A stretch of DNA of 64,000 nucleotides from Brevibacillus_H ginsengisoli (GTDB taxonomy: Bacteria; Bacillota; Bacilli; Brevibacillales; Brevibacillaceae): assembly GCF_050113715.1 (NCBI RefSeq), contig NZ_JBNJQR010000006.1:62001-126000 (forward strand), read 5' to 3'. The translations under genes and the position numbers were made by a program. This document shows positions 43,801-52,530 of the stretch, one piece after another (the stretch's first letter is position 1; the number at the start of each line of letters is the position of its first letter). Below the pieces are notes generated by a model. That model was not told the origin of the DNA and made no database searches. It saw only the letters and a program-made list of their open reading frames with translations.

Positions 43801-45195
43801 GAATATCAACCGCGTGCCCACAAGTACACGCAAGAATTGTTCGGTGTGGACAATGTGTACCGCGCAGGAACGATTGGTACGGTAGCGGAGAAAACTGCGT
43901 ATGGATACGTCCGCAAATATGCGGAAGAGCATGGCATGGTCCTGCGTGGAGCGGAAATTGCCCGATTGGTGAATGGATGCACCGGAGTTAAGCGTACGAC
44001 CGGTCAGCATCCAGGGGGAATTATTGTTGTGCCTGATTACATGGAGATCGAGGACTTTTGCCCGATCCAGTTCCCTGCCGATGATAACGAGTCCGAGTGG
44101 CGTACCACGCACTTCGACTTCCACTCCATCCATGATAATTTGCTCAAACTCGATATCCTGGGACACGACGATCCGACGGTCATACGGATGCTGCAGGATT
44201 TAACCGGGCTTGATCCGAAAAAAATCCCGCTCGATGACCAGAAGACCATGTCCATTTTCAGTAAAACGGAAGCGCTTGGAGTCGCCCCGGAACAGATTCG
44301 CACGAACATGGGAACACTTGGAATTCCGGAGTTTGGGACAAAATTCGTCCGTCAGATGTTAGAAGACACCAAACCGACCACCTTTGCCGAGTTGGTGCAG
44401 ATCTCCGGGTTGTCGCATGGAACAGACGTATGGCTAAACAACGCGCAAGAGCTTATCCGCAGTGGAACCTGTAAGCTTCCTGATGTTATCGGTTGTCGTG
44501 ACGATATCATGGTCTACTTGATCTATAAGGGATTGGATCCTTCTCGTGCCTTTAAAATCATGGAGTCGGTTCGTAAAGGTAAAGGCGTCAATGAAGAAGA
44601 CCAGGAAGAAATGCGCAACAATAGCGTGCCGGATTGGTACATTGACTCCTGCCAAAAGATTAAATACATGTTCCCTAAGGCTCACGCAACCGCATACGTC
44701 ATGATGGCTGTACGGATTGCCTACTTTAAGGTTCATTATCCGTTGGAGTTTTATGCGACGTACTTCTCCGTGCGTGCTGACGATTTTGACATTCCACTGA
44801 TGGCCAAGGGTTCTTCTGCTATCCGTCAAAAGATAGAAGAAATTGAAGAAAAGGGACATGATGCCCAGCCAAAAGAAAAATCCCTGTTAACCGTGCTGGA
44901 GATGGCGCTAGAGATGGTGGAGCGGGGCTATCGTTTCCTTAATGTGGACTTATATAAATCCGATGCGACCAAGTTTCTGATTGAGGAAAATTGCCTACGC
45001 GCTCCGTTTAACGCCATGCCAGGGCTTGGTACGAATGCGGCGATCAGCTTAGCCAAGGCTCGGGAAGATGGAGAATTCCTCTCCAAGGAGGACTTGCTTT
45101 CTCGTTCCAAAATCTCCAAAACCATTTTGGAGTTCCTCGATGAGCAAGGTGCGCTTCAGGGTCTGCCGGAGTCGAATCAATTGTCGCTATTCTAA
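40873..45195 (+). CDS. polC: DNA polymerase III alpha subunit, Gram-positive type PolC
   Basis: PolC is the main replicative polymerase with built-in proofreading. Domains: N-terminal and OB-fold region (to about residue 330), PHP domain starting ELHCHTPMSMLDGVASLKSL. This PHP domain is split by a DEDD exonuclease (YVVFDTETTGLN near residue 430, NAEFDQGF, HRALDDTVALAKVF). The polymerase core has zinc cysteines CPNCKHSEF and CPECGQ and active-site KVPDIDLNFSGEYQ. Length is 1440 residues, matching B. subtilis. The ribosome site AAGAGGTG is modest. Confidence 0.98.
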   Translation: MVDHKEQKERFALLLKQLDIPVDWIEAYFQEGLINKLELYKQNKEWVFTFTFPKLLPQKVYQAFQARLTSSFSHLAKVDSYIRYGSTPPVGEAVDEYWDYLLTQAEARLNSLAAQIRSSERKVQGDDVKVMMPTEMAVEFAKRKKADQELQNLFHKVTDTRPRFLFMADEEQTDENLKAFMEQRAEEERALVQVVMSAQAEKEKEAASSQNEAITTLVIGYEIKEDPVPIQEIKEEERRICIQGTAFNVELKELKSGRHLLTFNLTDYTDSLSIKIFSRDKEDLKMLEAVKDGMWLKVRGSVQHDTFMRELVMMANDLNQIEQVGRKDMSEQKRIELHCHTPMSMLDGVASLKSLISTAAKWGHQAIAITDHGVVQSFPEAYGIAKKNNIKCILGLEAYVVDDGVDIVYNLNNSAVNDIVIDENTSYVVFDTETTGLNAAENTIIEIAAVKMRGAEIIEEWSELIDPGFPVGPKTTEITGITNEMLAGQRTLEPVLKQFKEFVGDAVLVAHNAEFDQGFLNACAKRIGMERWANPFLDTLPLARLLYPGMRNYRLGTLAKRLSVELINAHRALDDTVALAKVFQYMLKEMKEKEIQSLVHLNEISNQTADFKSSRPFHATILVQNKTGLKNLYKLVSRSHVETFYRVPRIQRSQLVKYREGLLIGTACKEGELFQSITRGKSRDELVEVAKFYDYIEVQPIDHYRSLLRNESINSLDSVKEYHRMMIEIAHELDKPAVATGDVHFLNPEDEVFRDVFLFSKGDQDNGNQPPLYFMTTDEMLDAFSYLGEELAREIVIQAPNRINEMIEEVCPIPDKLYTPIIEGADEELRDMCYDKAKSLYGEPLPEIVEQRLEKELTSIIKHGFGVIYLISQRLVTKSLRDGYLVGSRGSVGSSFVATMSEITEVNPLPPHYLCPNCKHSEFILDGSIGSGFDLQDKDCPECGQAFNKDGQDIPFETFLGFKGDKVPDIDLNFSGEYQPRAHKYTQELFGVDNVYRAGTIGTVAEKTAYGYVRKYAEEHGMVLRGAEIARLVNGCTGVKRTTGQHPGGIIVVPDYMEIEDFCPIQFPADDNESEWRTTHFDFHSIHDNLLKLDILGHDDPTVIRMLQDLTGLDPKKIPLDDQKTMSIFSKTEALGVAPEQIRTNMGTLGIPEFGTKFVRQMLEDTKPTTFAELVQISGLSHGTDVWLNNAQELIRSGTCKLPDVIGCRDDIMVYLIYKGLDPSRAFKIMESVRKGKGVNEEDQEEMRNNSVPDWYIDSCQKIKYMFPKAHATAYVMMAVRIAYFKVHYPLEFYATYFSVRADDFDIPLMAKGSSAIRQKIEEIEEKGHDAQPKEKSLLTVLEMALEMVERGYRFLNVDLYKSDATKFLIEENCLRAPFNAMPGLGTNAAISLAKAREDGEFLSKEDLLSRSKISKTILEFLDEQGALQGLPESNQLSLF

Positions 45196-45234
45196 GATGC
45201 CAATTGTTTGCTGGTTTGACTCGGGAACCAAAGG

Positions 45235-45263
45235 TTGTCAAGGGTAGACTGTTATGTTATAAT
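45235..45263 (+). promoter_or_regulatory. Promoter of the rimP-nusA-infB operon
   Basis: TTGTCA (45235-45240) and a perfect TATAAT (45258-45263) are 17 bases apart, with an extended TG (45255-45256). This is the best sigma-A promoter in the window. The leader from about 45270 to the rimP start holds a terminator-like hairpin. Confidence 0.88.
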
Positions 45264-45296
45264 TTTTTTGGAAATACTGGTTATACACGCAGATCA

Positions 45297-45325
45297 AGAG
45301 TGGGGAAACCCACTCTTTCTTTCTG
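45297..45325 (+). terminator. Leader attenuator hairpin before rimP-nusA
   Basis: AGAGTGGG (45297-45304) pairs perfectly with CCCACTCT (45309-45316) around a GAAA tetraloop, followed by the interrupted pyrimidine run TTCTTTCT. It lies about 30 bases after the predicted transcription start and before any gene, so it can act as an early terminator. NusA, encoded in this operon, is known to stimulate weak terminators of this kind, and autoregulation in this way has been described for B. subtilis as I recall. Function here is inference. Confidence 0.7.
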
Positions 45326-45363
45326 GCTGAAACCGGAGTTCGGATGGTAAAGGAGGTACTTGC

Positions 45364-45828
45364 TTGAGCAAGGTAACGCAAATCGTCACAGATCTAGTAA
45401 CTCCCATTCTGGATGAGATGAAGTTGGAGCTAGTAGACATTGAATTTAAGAAAGAAGGCACCAACCATTTTCTAAGGGTCTTCATCGATAACGAAACAGG
45501 AAACATTGACATTGATGACTGCGGTACTGTAAGTGAACGCCTAAGCCAACGTTTGGACGAAGTCGATCCGATCCCTATGGCGTATTTCCTTGAAGTCTCG
45601 TCCCCAGGTGCTGAGAGACCGCTTCGTAATGAACGGGATTTTCATAAAGCTGTGGGTAAACACGTACATATCACAACGAAAGAAGCTGTGAATGGACACA
45701 CTGTTTTCGAAGGCGAACTGATCGCATTTGATACGAATACCCAAAAGCTAACCGTTAAAGAAACAAAACATACTTATGAGTTATCAATCGGCCAAATCGA
45801 CACGGCGAGAATGGCGATTGTTTTCTAG
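45364..45828 (+). CDS. rimP: Ribosome maturation factor RimP
   Basis: RimP assists assembly of the 30S subunit. The 154-residue protein shows the family pattern LELVDIEFKKEGTNHFLRVF, IDDCGTVSERLSQRLDEVDP and LEVSSPGAERPL. The start is TTG at 45364, 7 bases after GGAGG in AAAGGAGGTAC. It heads the nusA operon as in most bacteria. Confidence 0.95.
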   Translation: MSKVTQIVTDLVTPILDEMKLELVDIEFKKEGTNHFLRVFIDNETGNIDIDDCGTVSERLSQRLDEVDPIPMAYFLEVSSPGAERPLRNERDFHKAVGKHVHITTKEAVNGHTVFEGELIAFDTNTQKLTVKETKHTYELSIGQIDTARMAIVF

Positions 45829-45852
45829 TTGAAGGGAGGACACAGCAGTCAC

Positions 45853-46950
45853 ATGAACGCTGAGTTTATTGATGCACTTAATGAAATTGAGAGAGAGAAG
45901 GGAATTGCCAAAGAGGTGCTTTTGGAAGCAATCGAAGCAGCTCTGATTTCCGGCTACAAACGCAACTTTAATTCTGCTCAGAACGTCCGGGTAGATATCA
46001 ACCGTCACACAGGGGTTGTTCGAGTGTTTGCCCGTAAAACTGTAGTGGAAGAGGTTCTGGATACTCGCTTGGAAATCTCGTTAGAGGGTGCACAAGAGAT
46101 TGACCCGAATTTTCGCTTAGAAGATATCGTTGAGATTGAGGTAACGCCTCGCGACTTCGGACGTATTGCCGCTCAGACAGCGAAGCAAGTAGTTACTCAA
46201 CGCATTCGCGAAGCTGAGCGCGGACTTATTTATAGCGAATTTATCGAACGTGAAGAAGATATCGTGAGTGGTGTCATTCAACGTCAGGACGCTAGATTCT
46301 ATTACATCGATCTTGGCAAGGTAGAGGCGATTATGCCAGTCACCGAAAAAATGCCGACAGATGATTTCAAGCCGCAAGACCGAATCAAGGCATACATCAT
46401 TAAGGTAGAAAAAACCACGAAGGGTCCGCAAATTGTGGTTTCTCGTACACACCCAGGATTGTTGAAACGACTTTTCGAATTGGAAGTACCTGAAATTTAC
46501 GATGGTGTTGTCGAGATCAAATCAGTAGCTCGCGAGGCGGGAGATCGTTCCAAAATCGCGGTACACTCCATCAATGAAGACGTCGATCCAGTTGGAGCTT
46601 GTGTAGGTCCGAAGGGATTGCGTGTACAAACCATCGTTAACGAATTAAAAGGCGAGAAGATTGACATTGTGCGTTGGTCTGAAGATCCGGCCGAGTATGT
46701 CGCCAATGCGCTCAGTCCGTCAAAGGTTCTCTACGTAGATGTGAATGTACAAGAAAAAGTAACTCGAGTCATTGTTCCTGATTATCAATTGTCACTTGCG
46801 ATTGGTAAACGTGGACAGAATGCTCGTTTGGCTGCCAAGCTTACAGGTTGGAAGATCGATATTAAGAGTGAAAGCCAAGCGGAACAAGAGGGTATCGAGT
46901 ATCCGAAGCCGTCCGATGTACAGGATTCTGTGGACGTTGATGCAGAATGA
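45853..46950 (+). CDS. nusA: Transcription elongation/termination factor NusA
   Basis: NusA binds RNA polymerase and nascent RNA and controls pausing and termination. Domains: N-terminal RNAP-binding domain (about 1-125), S1 domain (about 135-200), KH1 and KH2 with DPVGACVGPKGLRVQ and LAIGKRGQNARLAAKLTGWK. The ATG 45853 gives the canonical N-terminus MNAEFIDALNEIEREKGI; the ribosome site AGGGAGGA is about 12 bases upstream. Length is 365 residues, the short Firmicute form without the extra C-terminal repeats. ATGA overlap with the next gene. Confidence 0.97.
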   Translation: MNAEFIDALNEIEREKGIAKEVLLEAIEAALISGYKRNFNSAQNVRVDINRHTGVVRVFARKTVVEEVLDTRLEISLEGAQEIDPNFRLEDIVEIEVTPRDFGRIAAQTAKQVVTQRIREAERGLIYSEFIEREEDIVSGVIQRQDARFYYIDLGKVEAIMPVTEKMPTDDFKPQDRIKAYIIKVEKTTKGPQIVVSRTHPGLLKRLFELEVPEIYDGVVEIKSVAREAGDRSKIAVHSINEDVDPVGACVGPKGLRVQTIVNELKGEKIDIVRWSEDPAEYVANALSPSKVLYVDVNVQEKVTRVIVPDYQLSLAIGKRGQNARLAAKLTGWKIDIKSESQAEQEGIEYPKPSDVQDSVDVDAE

Positions 46951-47237
46951 AGCAGAAGAAAGTTCCATTACGTAAGTGCATCGTCTGTCAGGAAATGCTC
47001 CCCAAAAAGGAGCTGATTCGCGTGGTTCGTACGCCGGATGAGCAAATCGTCATAGATTTGACAGGGAAAGCAGCAGGGCGAGGAACGTATGTTTGCAGAC
47101 GAGAAACATGCTTAACACCGGATACTTTTGCAGCCGGAAAATGGAAAAAAACGTTGGAGCGCGCTCTCAACATGCCGATTTCACAAGAACAATACGAGAA
47201 TTTTCGACATAAGTGGCTGGAGTTGATCGGTAAGTGA
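46947..47237 (+). CDS. rnpM: YlxR/RnpM, RNase P modulator
   Basis: The 96-residue YlxR-family protein has the conserved RKCIVCQEMLPKKELIRVVR and GRGTYVCRRETC motifs. The family was long uncharacterised and has more recently been reported to bind and modulate RNase P RNA (RnpM). The start overlaps the nusA stop by four bases and its own stop overlaps ylxQ. Length is normal. Confidence 0.92.
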   Translation: MKQKKVPLRKCIVCQEMLPKKELIRVVRTPDEQIVIDLTGKAAGRGTYVCRRETCLTPDTFAAGKWKKTLERALNMPISQEQYENFRHKWLELIGK

Positions 47238-47542
47238 ATCCCAAGATAGCGCAGATGTTGGGGCTTGCCATGCGTGCTCGCAAACTGATTACGGGTGAGG
47301 AGCTTGTCGTAAGTGCAGTTCGAACGGGCCAAGCAAAACTCGTCCTTCTTGCATTGGATGCTTCAGCAAATACTGCGAAAAAAATAACCGACAAATGTAA
47401 CTCATACCATGTGCCATGCCATACCCTTTCTGATCGATACGCAATAGGTCAAGCGATCGGAAAAGATGCGCGTGTCGTTGTAGCAGTATCTGATGCCAAG
47501 ATGGCCGATAACATACAGCACCTTCTCACACCTAATTCATAA
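47234..47542 (+). CDS. ylxQ: L7Ae-family RNA-binding protein YlxQ
   Basis: The 102-residue L7Ae/L30e-type protein is expected to bind kink-turns in RNA. Core sequence: LGLAMRARKLITGEELVVSA and KLVLLALDASANTAKKITDK. GTG start at 47234 overlaps the end of rnpM (GTGA). Position between rnpM and infB is universal in Bacilli. Confidence 0.93.
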   Translation: MNPKIAQMLGLAMRARKLITGEELVVSAVRTGQAKLVLLALDASANTAKKITDKCNSYHVPCHTLSDRYAIGQAIGKDARVVVAVSDAKMADNIQHLLTPNS

Positions 47543-47553
47543 GGGGTGATTTA

Positions 47554-49941
47554 ATGAAGACTCGCGTGTACGAATATGCTAAACAGCATAATATGAGTAG
47601 TAAAGAGATTATTACTTTGTTAAAACGTTTAAATATTGAAGTGACTAATCACATGAGTATTATGGATCAAGAGACGATTGACAAGGTGCAACAGCATCTG
47701 TCCAAGCTGCGTTCTTCCAGTGCTCCAACAGAAAGCCAAGCGGCGGGAGCGCGTGGAAGTGAGAAAGCAGCTGAACAAAAGCAAGTGCAGTCTCAAGAGA
47801 AATCTCGAGATGCCGGCCGTGACAGAGCGAAAAACAATCGTCCTGAGCAACGCCAGCAGCATCAAAACCAGGGGAAGAATCAGGAGCGAAGAGCAGAAAA
47901 TATGAGTAATCAACCAAAAGTAACAAATCAAACACAACCGACCGTCCAAGAGAGTCAGACTGACACGGGAAACAAAAAAGACCTGGATGATTTTGAAGAC
48001 AAGGTGATCATTCCTGCAAAAGTGGGAACGGAAACCAAACGCGAAAAAATCAAAAAGGCACCTGTTGGCAAGAAGACGTTTGAAGACAACAAGAAAAACA
48101 ATGTTCCGTTCAAAGGGAACAACAAACGTCCTGACAACCGACGCAACAACAACAACTTCCAACGCGAACCACAACGTCCAGTTTTGGAACCGCCATCCAA
48201 AATTGTGTTTACCGAGTCGCTTACTGTTGGGGAATTAGCGAAGAAACTTCGCAAAGAGCCAGCAGAAATTATCAAAAAACTCTTCATGCTGGGTATCATG
48301 GCTACGATCAACCAGGATCTTGACAAAGATACGATCGAGTTGATTTGCTCTGAATACAACGTAGAAGTAGAAGAGAAAATTGTCATCGACGAAACCAACT
48401 TCGAAACCATCGAAGAGGTGGATGCACCTGAAGACCTTCAAGAGCGTCCTCCAGTGGTTACGATCATGGGTCACGTTGACCACGGGAAAACCACCTTGCT
48501 AGATGCGATCCGTTCTACGAATGTAGTAGCAGGTGAAGCAGGTGGAATTACACAGCATATCGGTGCGTATCAAGTTGAGATCAAAGGCAAGAAGATCTCC
48601 TTCCTCGATACACCGGGCCATGCTGCGTTTACAACCATGCGTGCTCGCGGTGCGCAAATTACAGACGTTACCATCCTTGTTGTTGCAGCGGACGACGGCG
48701 TTATGCCACAAACGATTGAGGCCATTAGCCATGCCAAAGCGGCGAATGTTCCAATCATCGTAGCTGTCAACAAAATTGATAAAGAAGGCGCCAACATCGA
48801 CCGCATCAAACAAGAGCTGACTGAGTACGGACTTGTAGCGGAAGAGTGGGGCGGTGAAACCATCTTCTGCCCGATCTCTGCGAAACAACGTATCGGTATG
48901 GAAGAGTTGTTGGAATACATCCTTCTCGTATCTGAGGTTCAAGAGCTGAAATCTAATCCAAATAAACGCGCTCGCGGAACAGTAGTTGAAGCTGAGTTGG
49001 ATAAAGGTCGTGGACCGGTAGCCACTGTGCTTGTTCAACACGGTACGCTGAAAATCGGAGATCCAATTGTTGTTGGTTCTGCTTTTGGTCGTATTCGCGC
49101 CATGGTGAACGACAAGGGTCGCCGTATTAAAGAAGCAGGACCATCTACTCCAGTTGAGATCACTGGTTTGAACGATGTTCCACAAGCTGGGGATCAATTC
49201 ATGGTCTTCGAGGACGAGAAAAAAGCTCGTGCCATCGGTGAAGCGCGCGCAAGCAAACAGCGTGAATCTGATCGTCGCGCCAATACTCGCGTATCGCTTG
49301 ACGATTTGTTCCAACACATCCAAGAGGGTGATATCAAGGAATTGAATATCATCATCAAGGCAGACGTGCAAGGATCTGTAGAAGCACTTCGCGGTTCATT
49401 GGAAAAAATCGACGTCAACGGTACCCGTATCAAGATCATTCATACAGGTGCAGGTGCGATTACGGAATCAGACGTTACTTTGGCCAATGCGTCCAATGCG
49501 ATTGTAATTGGTTTCAACGTTCGTCCAGAACCGAATGCCAAAAACATGGCGGAACAAGAGAAGATCGATATACGTCTCCACCGTGTCATCTACAACGTAA
49601 TTGAAGAGATCGAATCCGCACTTAAAGGTATGCTTGATCCAGTATTTAAAGAGAAAATCATTGGTCAAGCGGAAATCCGTCAAGTATTTAAAGTATCCAA
49701 GATTGGTAACATCGCAGGATGCTACGTTACAGAAGGTAAGTTGTCTCGTGATGCCGGTGCCCGCTTGATTCGCGATGGCGTCGTGATCTACGAAGGCAAG
49801 CTGGATACATTGAAACGTTTCAAAGACGATGCAAAAGATGTAGCTGCTGGCTATGAGTGTGGGGTTACACTCGATCGCTTCAGCGACATTAAAGAAGGCG
49901 ACGTAGTCGAAGCGTACATCATGGAAGAAGTTAAACAATAA
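47554..49941 (+). CDS. infB: Translation initiation factor IF-2
   Basis: IF-2 is the GTPase that positions fMet-tRNA and joins the ribosomal subunits. The 795 residues have an N-terminal helix domain (MKTRVYEYAKQHNMSSKEII), a long lysine/glutamine/asparagine-rich linker (about 50-215), a second IF2-N domain, then the G domain with GHVDHGKT near residue 306, DTPGHAAF and NKIDKEG, followed by domains II-IV. Longer than the 716-residue B. subtilis protein because of the linker. AAGGGGTGA ribosome site. Confidence 0.98.
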   Translation: MKTRVYEYAKQHNMSSKEIITLLKRLNIEVTNHMSIMDQETIDKVQQHLSKLRSSSAPTESQAAGARGSEKAAEQKQVQSQEKSRDAGRDRAKNNRPEQRQQHQNQGKNQERRAENMSNQPKVTNQTQPTVQESQTDTGNKKDLDDFEDKVIIPAKVGTETKREKIKKAPVGKKTFEDNKKNNVPFKGNNKRPDNRRNNNNFQREPQRPVLEPPSKIVFTESLTVGELAKKLRKEPAEIIKKLFMLGIMATINQDLDKDTIELICSEYNVEVEEKIVIDETNFETIEEVDAPEDLQERPPVVTIMGHVDHGKTTLLDAIRSTNVVAGEAGGITQHIGAYQVEIKGKKISFLDTPGHAAFTTMRARGAQITDVTILVVAADDGVMPQTIEAISHAKAANVPIIVAVNKIDKEGANIDRIKQELTEYGLVAEEWGGETIFCPISAKQRIGMEELLEYILLVSEVQELKSNPNKRARGTVVEAELDKGRGPVATVLVQHGTLKIGDPIVVGSAFGRIRAMVNDKGRRIKEAGPSTPVEITGLNDVPQAGDQFMVFEDEKKARAIGEARASKQRESDRRANTRVSLDDLFQHIQEGDIKELNIIIKADVQGSVEALRGSLEKIDVNGTRIKIIHTGAGAITESDVTLANASNAIVIGFNVRPEPNAKNMAEQEKIDIRLHRVIYNVIEEIESALKGMLDPVFKEKIIGQAEIRQVFKVSKIGNIAGCYVTEGKLSRDAGARLIRDGVVIYEGKLDTLKRFKDDAKDVAAGYECGVTLDRFSDIKEGDVVEAYIMEEVKQ

Positions 49942-50222
49942 TGATCGGAGTAATTCACATCGAATTATTCCTGCCTGCTTCCCAGAATCTGAAGGAGAAG
50001 CGGGCCATTGTGAAAAGTATCCTCAGTCGCTTGCGTCAGAAGTTTAACGTGTCGGCGGCTGAGATGTCCTATCACGAACAATGGCAGCGTACCGAACTGG
50101 TAATCGCTGCCGTTGCTAATGAGAAGCCTTTTTTAGACAAAGAGCTCATGTCGGCCGTCCGTTTGGTGGAAATGACACCCGGTGTGGAGTTGATTCGATC
50201 TGATACGGAATACTATGAGTGA
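49941..50222 (+). CDS. ylxP: YlxP, DUF503-family protein
   Basis: The 93-residue protein matches the DUF503/YlxP family, found between infB and rbfA. Signature: MIGVIHIELFLPASQNLKEK and KFNVSAAEMSYHEQWQRTEL. A ferredoxin-like fold is expected; function is not established. The start overlaps the infB stop (TAATG). Confidence 0.92.
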   Translation: MIGVIHIELFLPASQNLKEKRAIVKSILSRLRQKFNVSAAEMSYHEQWQRTELVIAAVANEKPFLDKELMSAVRLVEMTPGVELIRSDTEYYE

Positions 50223-50251
50223 ATCAGGCTGTTACCTGGAGGTGAAGGAAC

Positions 50252-50623
50252 ATGAGCATGAACAAGACAAGAACGAACCGCATTGGGGAAGAAATAAAAA
50301 AAGAGCTCAGTATCCTTTTGCAGCGTGGATTGAAAGACCCGCGTATCGGGTTTGTTACCGTAACTGGTGTTGAAGTAACAACAGATCTGCAATTGGCAAA
50401 AGTATATATAAGCGTTTTTGGAAGTCCTGAACAAAAAGAGGCGTCTTTGCAAGGATTGCAAAAAGCAAAAGGCTTCCTCCGAACAGAAATTGGCAAACGA
50501 ATCAAACTTCGCCATGTGCCAGATCTGCAGTTCAAAATGGATGCTTCCATTGATTACGGAAATAAAATTGATACGCTCTTGCGTGAAATCTCCTCCCAAG
50601 AAGGAGAGATCAAGCATGACTGA
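50252..50623 (+). CDS. rbfA: Ribosome-binding factor A
   Basis: RbfA is a 30S maturation factor needed for 16S rRNA 5'-end processing and cold adaptation. The 123-residue KH-type protein has RIGEEIKKELSILLQRGLKD and the FVTVTGVEVTTDLQLAKVYI motif. CTGGAGGTGAAGG precedes ATG 50252; ATG 50258 is an alternative. It overlaps nrnA by 8 bases. Confidence 0.96.
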   Translation: MSMNKTRTNRIGEEIKKELSILLQRGLKDPRIGFVTVTGVEVTTDLQLAKVYISVFGSPEQKEASLQGLQKAKGFLRTEIGKRIKLRHVPDLQFKMDASIDYGNKIDTLLREISSQEGEIKHD

Positions 50624-51611
50624 TTATAGGTTGGCATTACAACAAGCGGCGCAGTTTATGCGCGAGCACGATGATTTTTTGGTTATCTCCCATGTCAGTC
50701 CGGATGGAGATACGACTGGCTCTGCGCTTGCTACTTGCCTTATCCTGCAACAGCTTGGAAAACAATACATGGTTGTCAATGAAGGAGAAACGCCAAACAA
50801 ATTTGGCTTTCTCCCTTGTTTTGATGAACTTCTTGATTTGTCCAAGACGAAGCTTACCAGAACATTTTCTCATGTGATTGCTGTTGATGCCGCTGATTCG
50901 AAGCGGATGGGACAAATTCAGCATCTATTCGCAAAGAATGTCCAACTGCTGAACATTGATCACCACCCAACGAACGATTTATTTGGGACGGTGAATGTGA
51001 TTCGAACAGATGCGGCTGCCACTGCCGAGATCATGTATGAACTAGTGGTTGAAGGTGGCTTTCAATTAGATCAATCCCTTGCGACCTGTATTTATACCGG
51101 ATTGCTAACAGACACAGGTGGGTTCCGTTATTCCAATACCACCCCGAATGTCATGAAAATCGCGGCGGATCTCCTCACATATGGGGTAAAACCGGGAGAG
51201 ATTGCTGAGCGCTGCCTTGAATCCATTACGATGGAGCACCTGTCGATCCTGCGTCGTGCGCTCCAATCGCTCAAGCTTACGAGCAATGGATTGGTGGCTT
51301 CCATGCGAATCAGTCATCAAGATATCAAGGAAACTGCTGCGACCACCGAAGATATAAGCGGGTTGGTCAACTATGGGCGAAATATTGAAGGCGTAGAAGT
51401 TGGGATTTTGCTTACCGAAACACAACCAGGTGTTGTCAAGGTGGGTTTCCGTTCCCGGAGTCAAGTTGATGTGGCACAGATTGCCAAGAGCGTTGGCGGC
51501 GGTGGACATGCGCGAGCTGCCGGATGCACACTTCAAGGAAACCTGGAAGAAATAGAGCAAACAATTCTTGCGAAAATTAAAGAAGCGTTAGAGGTGAGCA
51601 CGGATGAGTAA
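50616..51611 (+). CDS. nrnA: Bifunctional oligoribonuclease/pAp phosphatase NrnA
   Basis: NrnA is a DHH-family enzyme that degrades nano-RNAs and dephosphorylates 3'-phosphoadenosine 5'-phosphate. Motifs: SHVSPDGDTTGSALA, VDAADSKRMG, the DHH itself in NIDHHPTNDLFG, and the DHHA1 substrate-binding GGGGHARAAG near the C-terminus. ATG 50616 follows AAGGAGAG and overlaps rbfA; the frame continues upstream inside rbfA but without family sequence. Length is 331 residues. truB overlaps by 8 bases. Confidence 0.95.
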   Translation: MTDYRLALQQAAQFMREHDDFLVISHVSPDGDTTGSALATCLILQQLGKQYMVVNEGETPNKFGFLPCFDELLDLSKTKLTRTFSHVIAVDAADSKRMGQIQHLFAKNVQLLNIDHHPTNDLFGTVNVIRTDAAATAEIMYELVVEGGFQLDQSLATCIYTGLLTDTGGFRYSNTTPNVMKIAADLLTYGVKPGEIAERCLESITMEHLSILRRALQSLKLTSNGLVASMRISHQDIKETAATTEDISGLVNYGRNIEGVEVGILLTETQPGVVKVGFRSRSQVDVAQIAKSVGGGGHARAAGCTLQGNLEEIEQTILAKIKEALEVSTDE

Positions 51612-52521
51612 CTTTCATGGCGTGCTCGTCTTACATAAACCGGCAGGTGTTACTTCGCATGATTGTGTGGCCAAGGTTCGTAGGCTATTTGCGACCAAAA
51701 AAGTCGGGCATACAGGGACACTGGATCCAGAAGTAACGGGTGTTCTTCCAATTTGTCTGGGCAATGCCACTCGAATTGTCGAGTATTTGCAAGAACAGTC
51801 CAAGACGTACGAAGTAATCATGCGACTGGGGATATCTACGACAACGGAAGATGCTCAAGGAGAAGCGATTGAACAAGTGCCAGTCGATTCTGCCTTGATT
51901 ACGGAAGAGCGTATGAAGGAGCTTTTTGAGCGTTTTACCGGGGAGATCGAACAGGTTCCGCCAATGTATTCGGCCGTTAAGGTCAACGGACAACGTCTTT
52001 ATGATCTCGCCCGTCAAGGTGTTGTGATTGAACGCAAGCCACGTAACGTTACCATCTACGAATGTAACCTGCATCAGATCTCGGTTGGGGAAGATCAGAC
52101 CGTATTGGTTTCTTTCTCGTGTCGCTGCTCCAAAGGTACTTATATTCGCACGTTATGTGTTGACCTAGGTCTTGCCTTGGGTTATCCTGCCCATATGGCC
52201 CACCTAATCCGTACGCAGAGTGGAGGCTTTACGCTTGATCAAGCAATAACATTGCCTGATTTGGAGAGTAAGCTCAAGAGCGGAGATACCGACAATTTGC
52301 TGTTTAGCATGGGAGAAGCGCTTGATTTTGTGCGCGTACAGATTCCGGTAGACCGTAAAGCAGCCGTGCTAAATGGCTTGGAAACCTCACTGCATGGCGT
52401 TCAAGTGGAGGTAGGAAGCCTTGTATGCCTTTACGCAGGTGATCAGCTCTTGGGAATTCACCGTGTCTGCGAAGGAAACCGGGGATTAGTAGCCAAACCA
52501 GAAAAAGTTTTTCATTCTTGA
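51604..52521 (+). CDS. truB: tRNA pseudouridine-55 synthase TruB
   Basis: TruB makes pseudouridine 55 in the T-loop of tRNAs. The catalytic Asp is in VGHTGTLDPEVTGVLPICLG near residue 40; the substrate region PPMYSAVKVNGQRLYDLAR and CSKGTYIRTLCVDLG also fit. Length is 305 residues. It overlaps nrnA by 8 bases and lies 9 bases before ribF, the standard order. Confidence 0.97.
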   Translation: MSNFHGVLVLHKPAGVTSHDCVAKVRRLFATKKVGHTGTLDPEVTGVLPICLGNATRIVEYLQEQSKTYEVIMRLGISTTTEDAQGEAIEQVPVDSALITEERMKELFERFTGEIEQVPPMYSAVKVNGQRLYDLARQGVVIERKPRNVTIYECNLHQISVGEDQTVLVSFSCRCSKGTYIRTLCVDLGLALGYPAHMAHLIRTQSGGFTLDQAITLPDLESKLKSGDTDNLLFSMGEALDFVRVQIPVDRKAAVLNGLETSLHGVQVEVGSLVCLYAGDQLLGIHRVCEGNRGLVAKPEKVFHS

Positions 52522-52530
52522 GGTGAGAAC

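Noticed and set aside
47629..48174. 181-codon minus-strand frame opposite the infB linker
   Set aside because: Arises from the low-complexity linker of IF-2; hydrophobic-looking composition is a reverse-complement effect.
48499..49371. 290-codon minus-strand frame inside infB
   Set aside because: Shadow of infB; no plausible protein features and fully inside a conserved essential gene.
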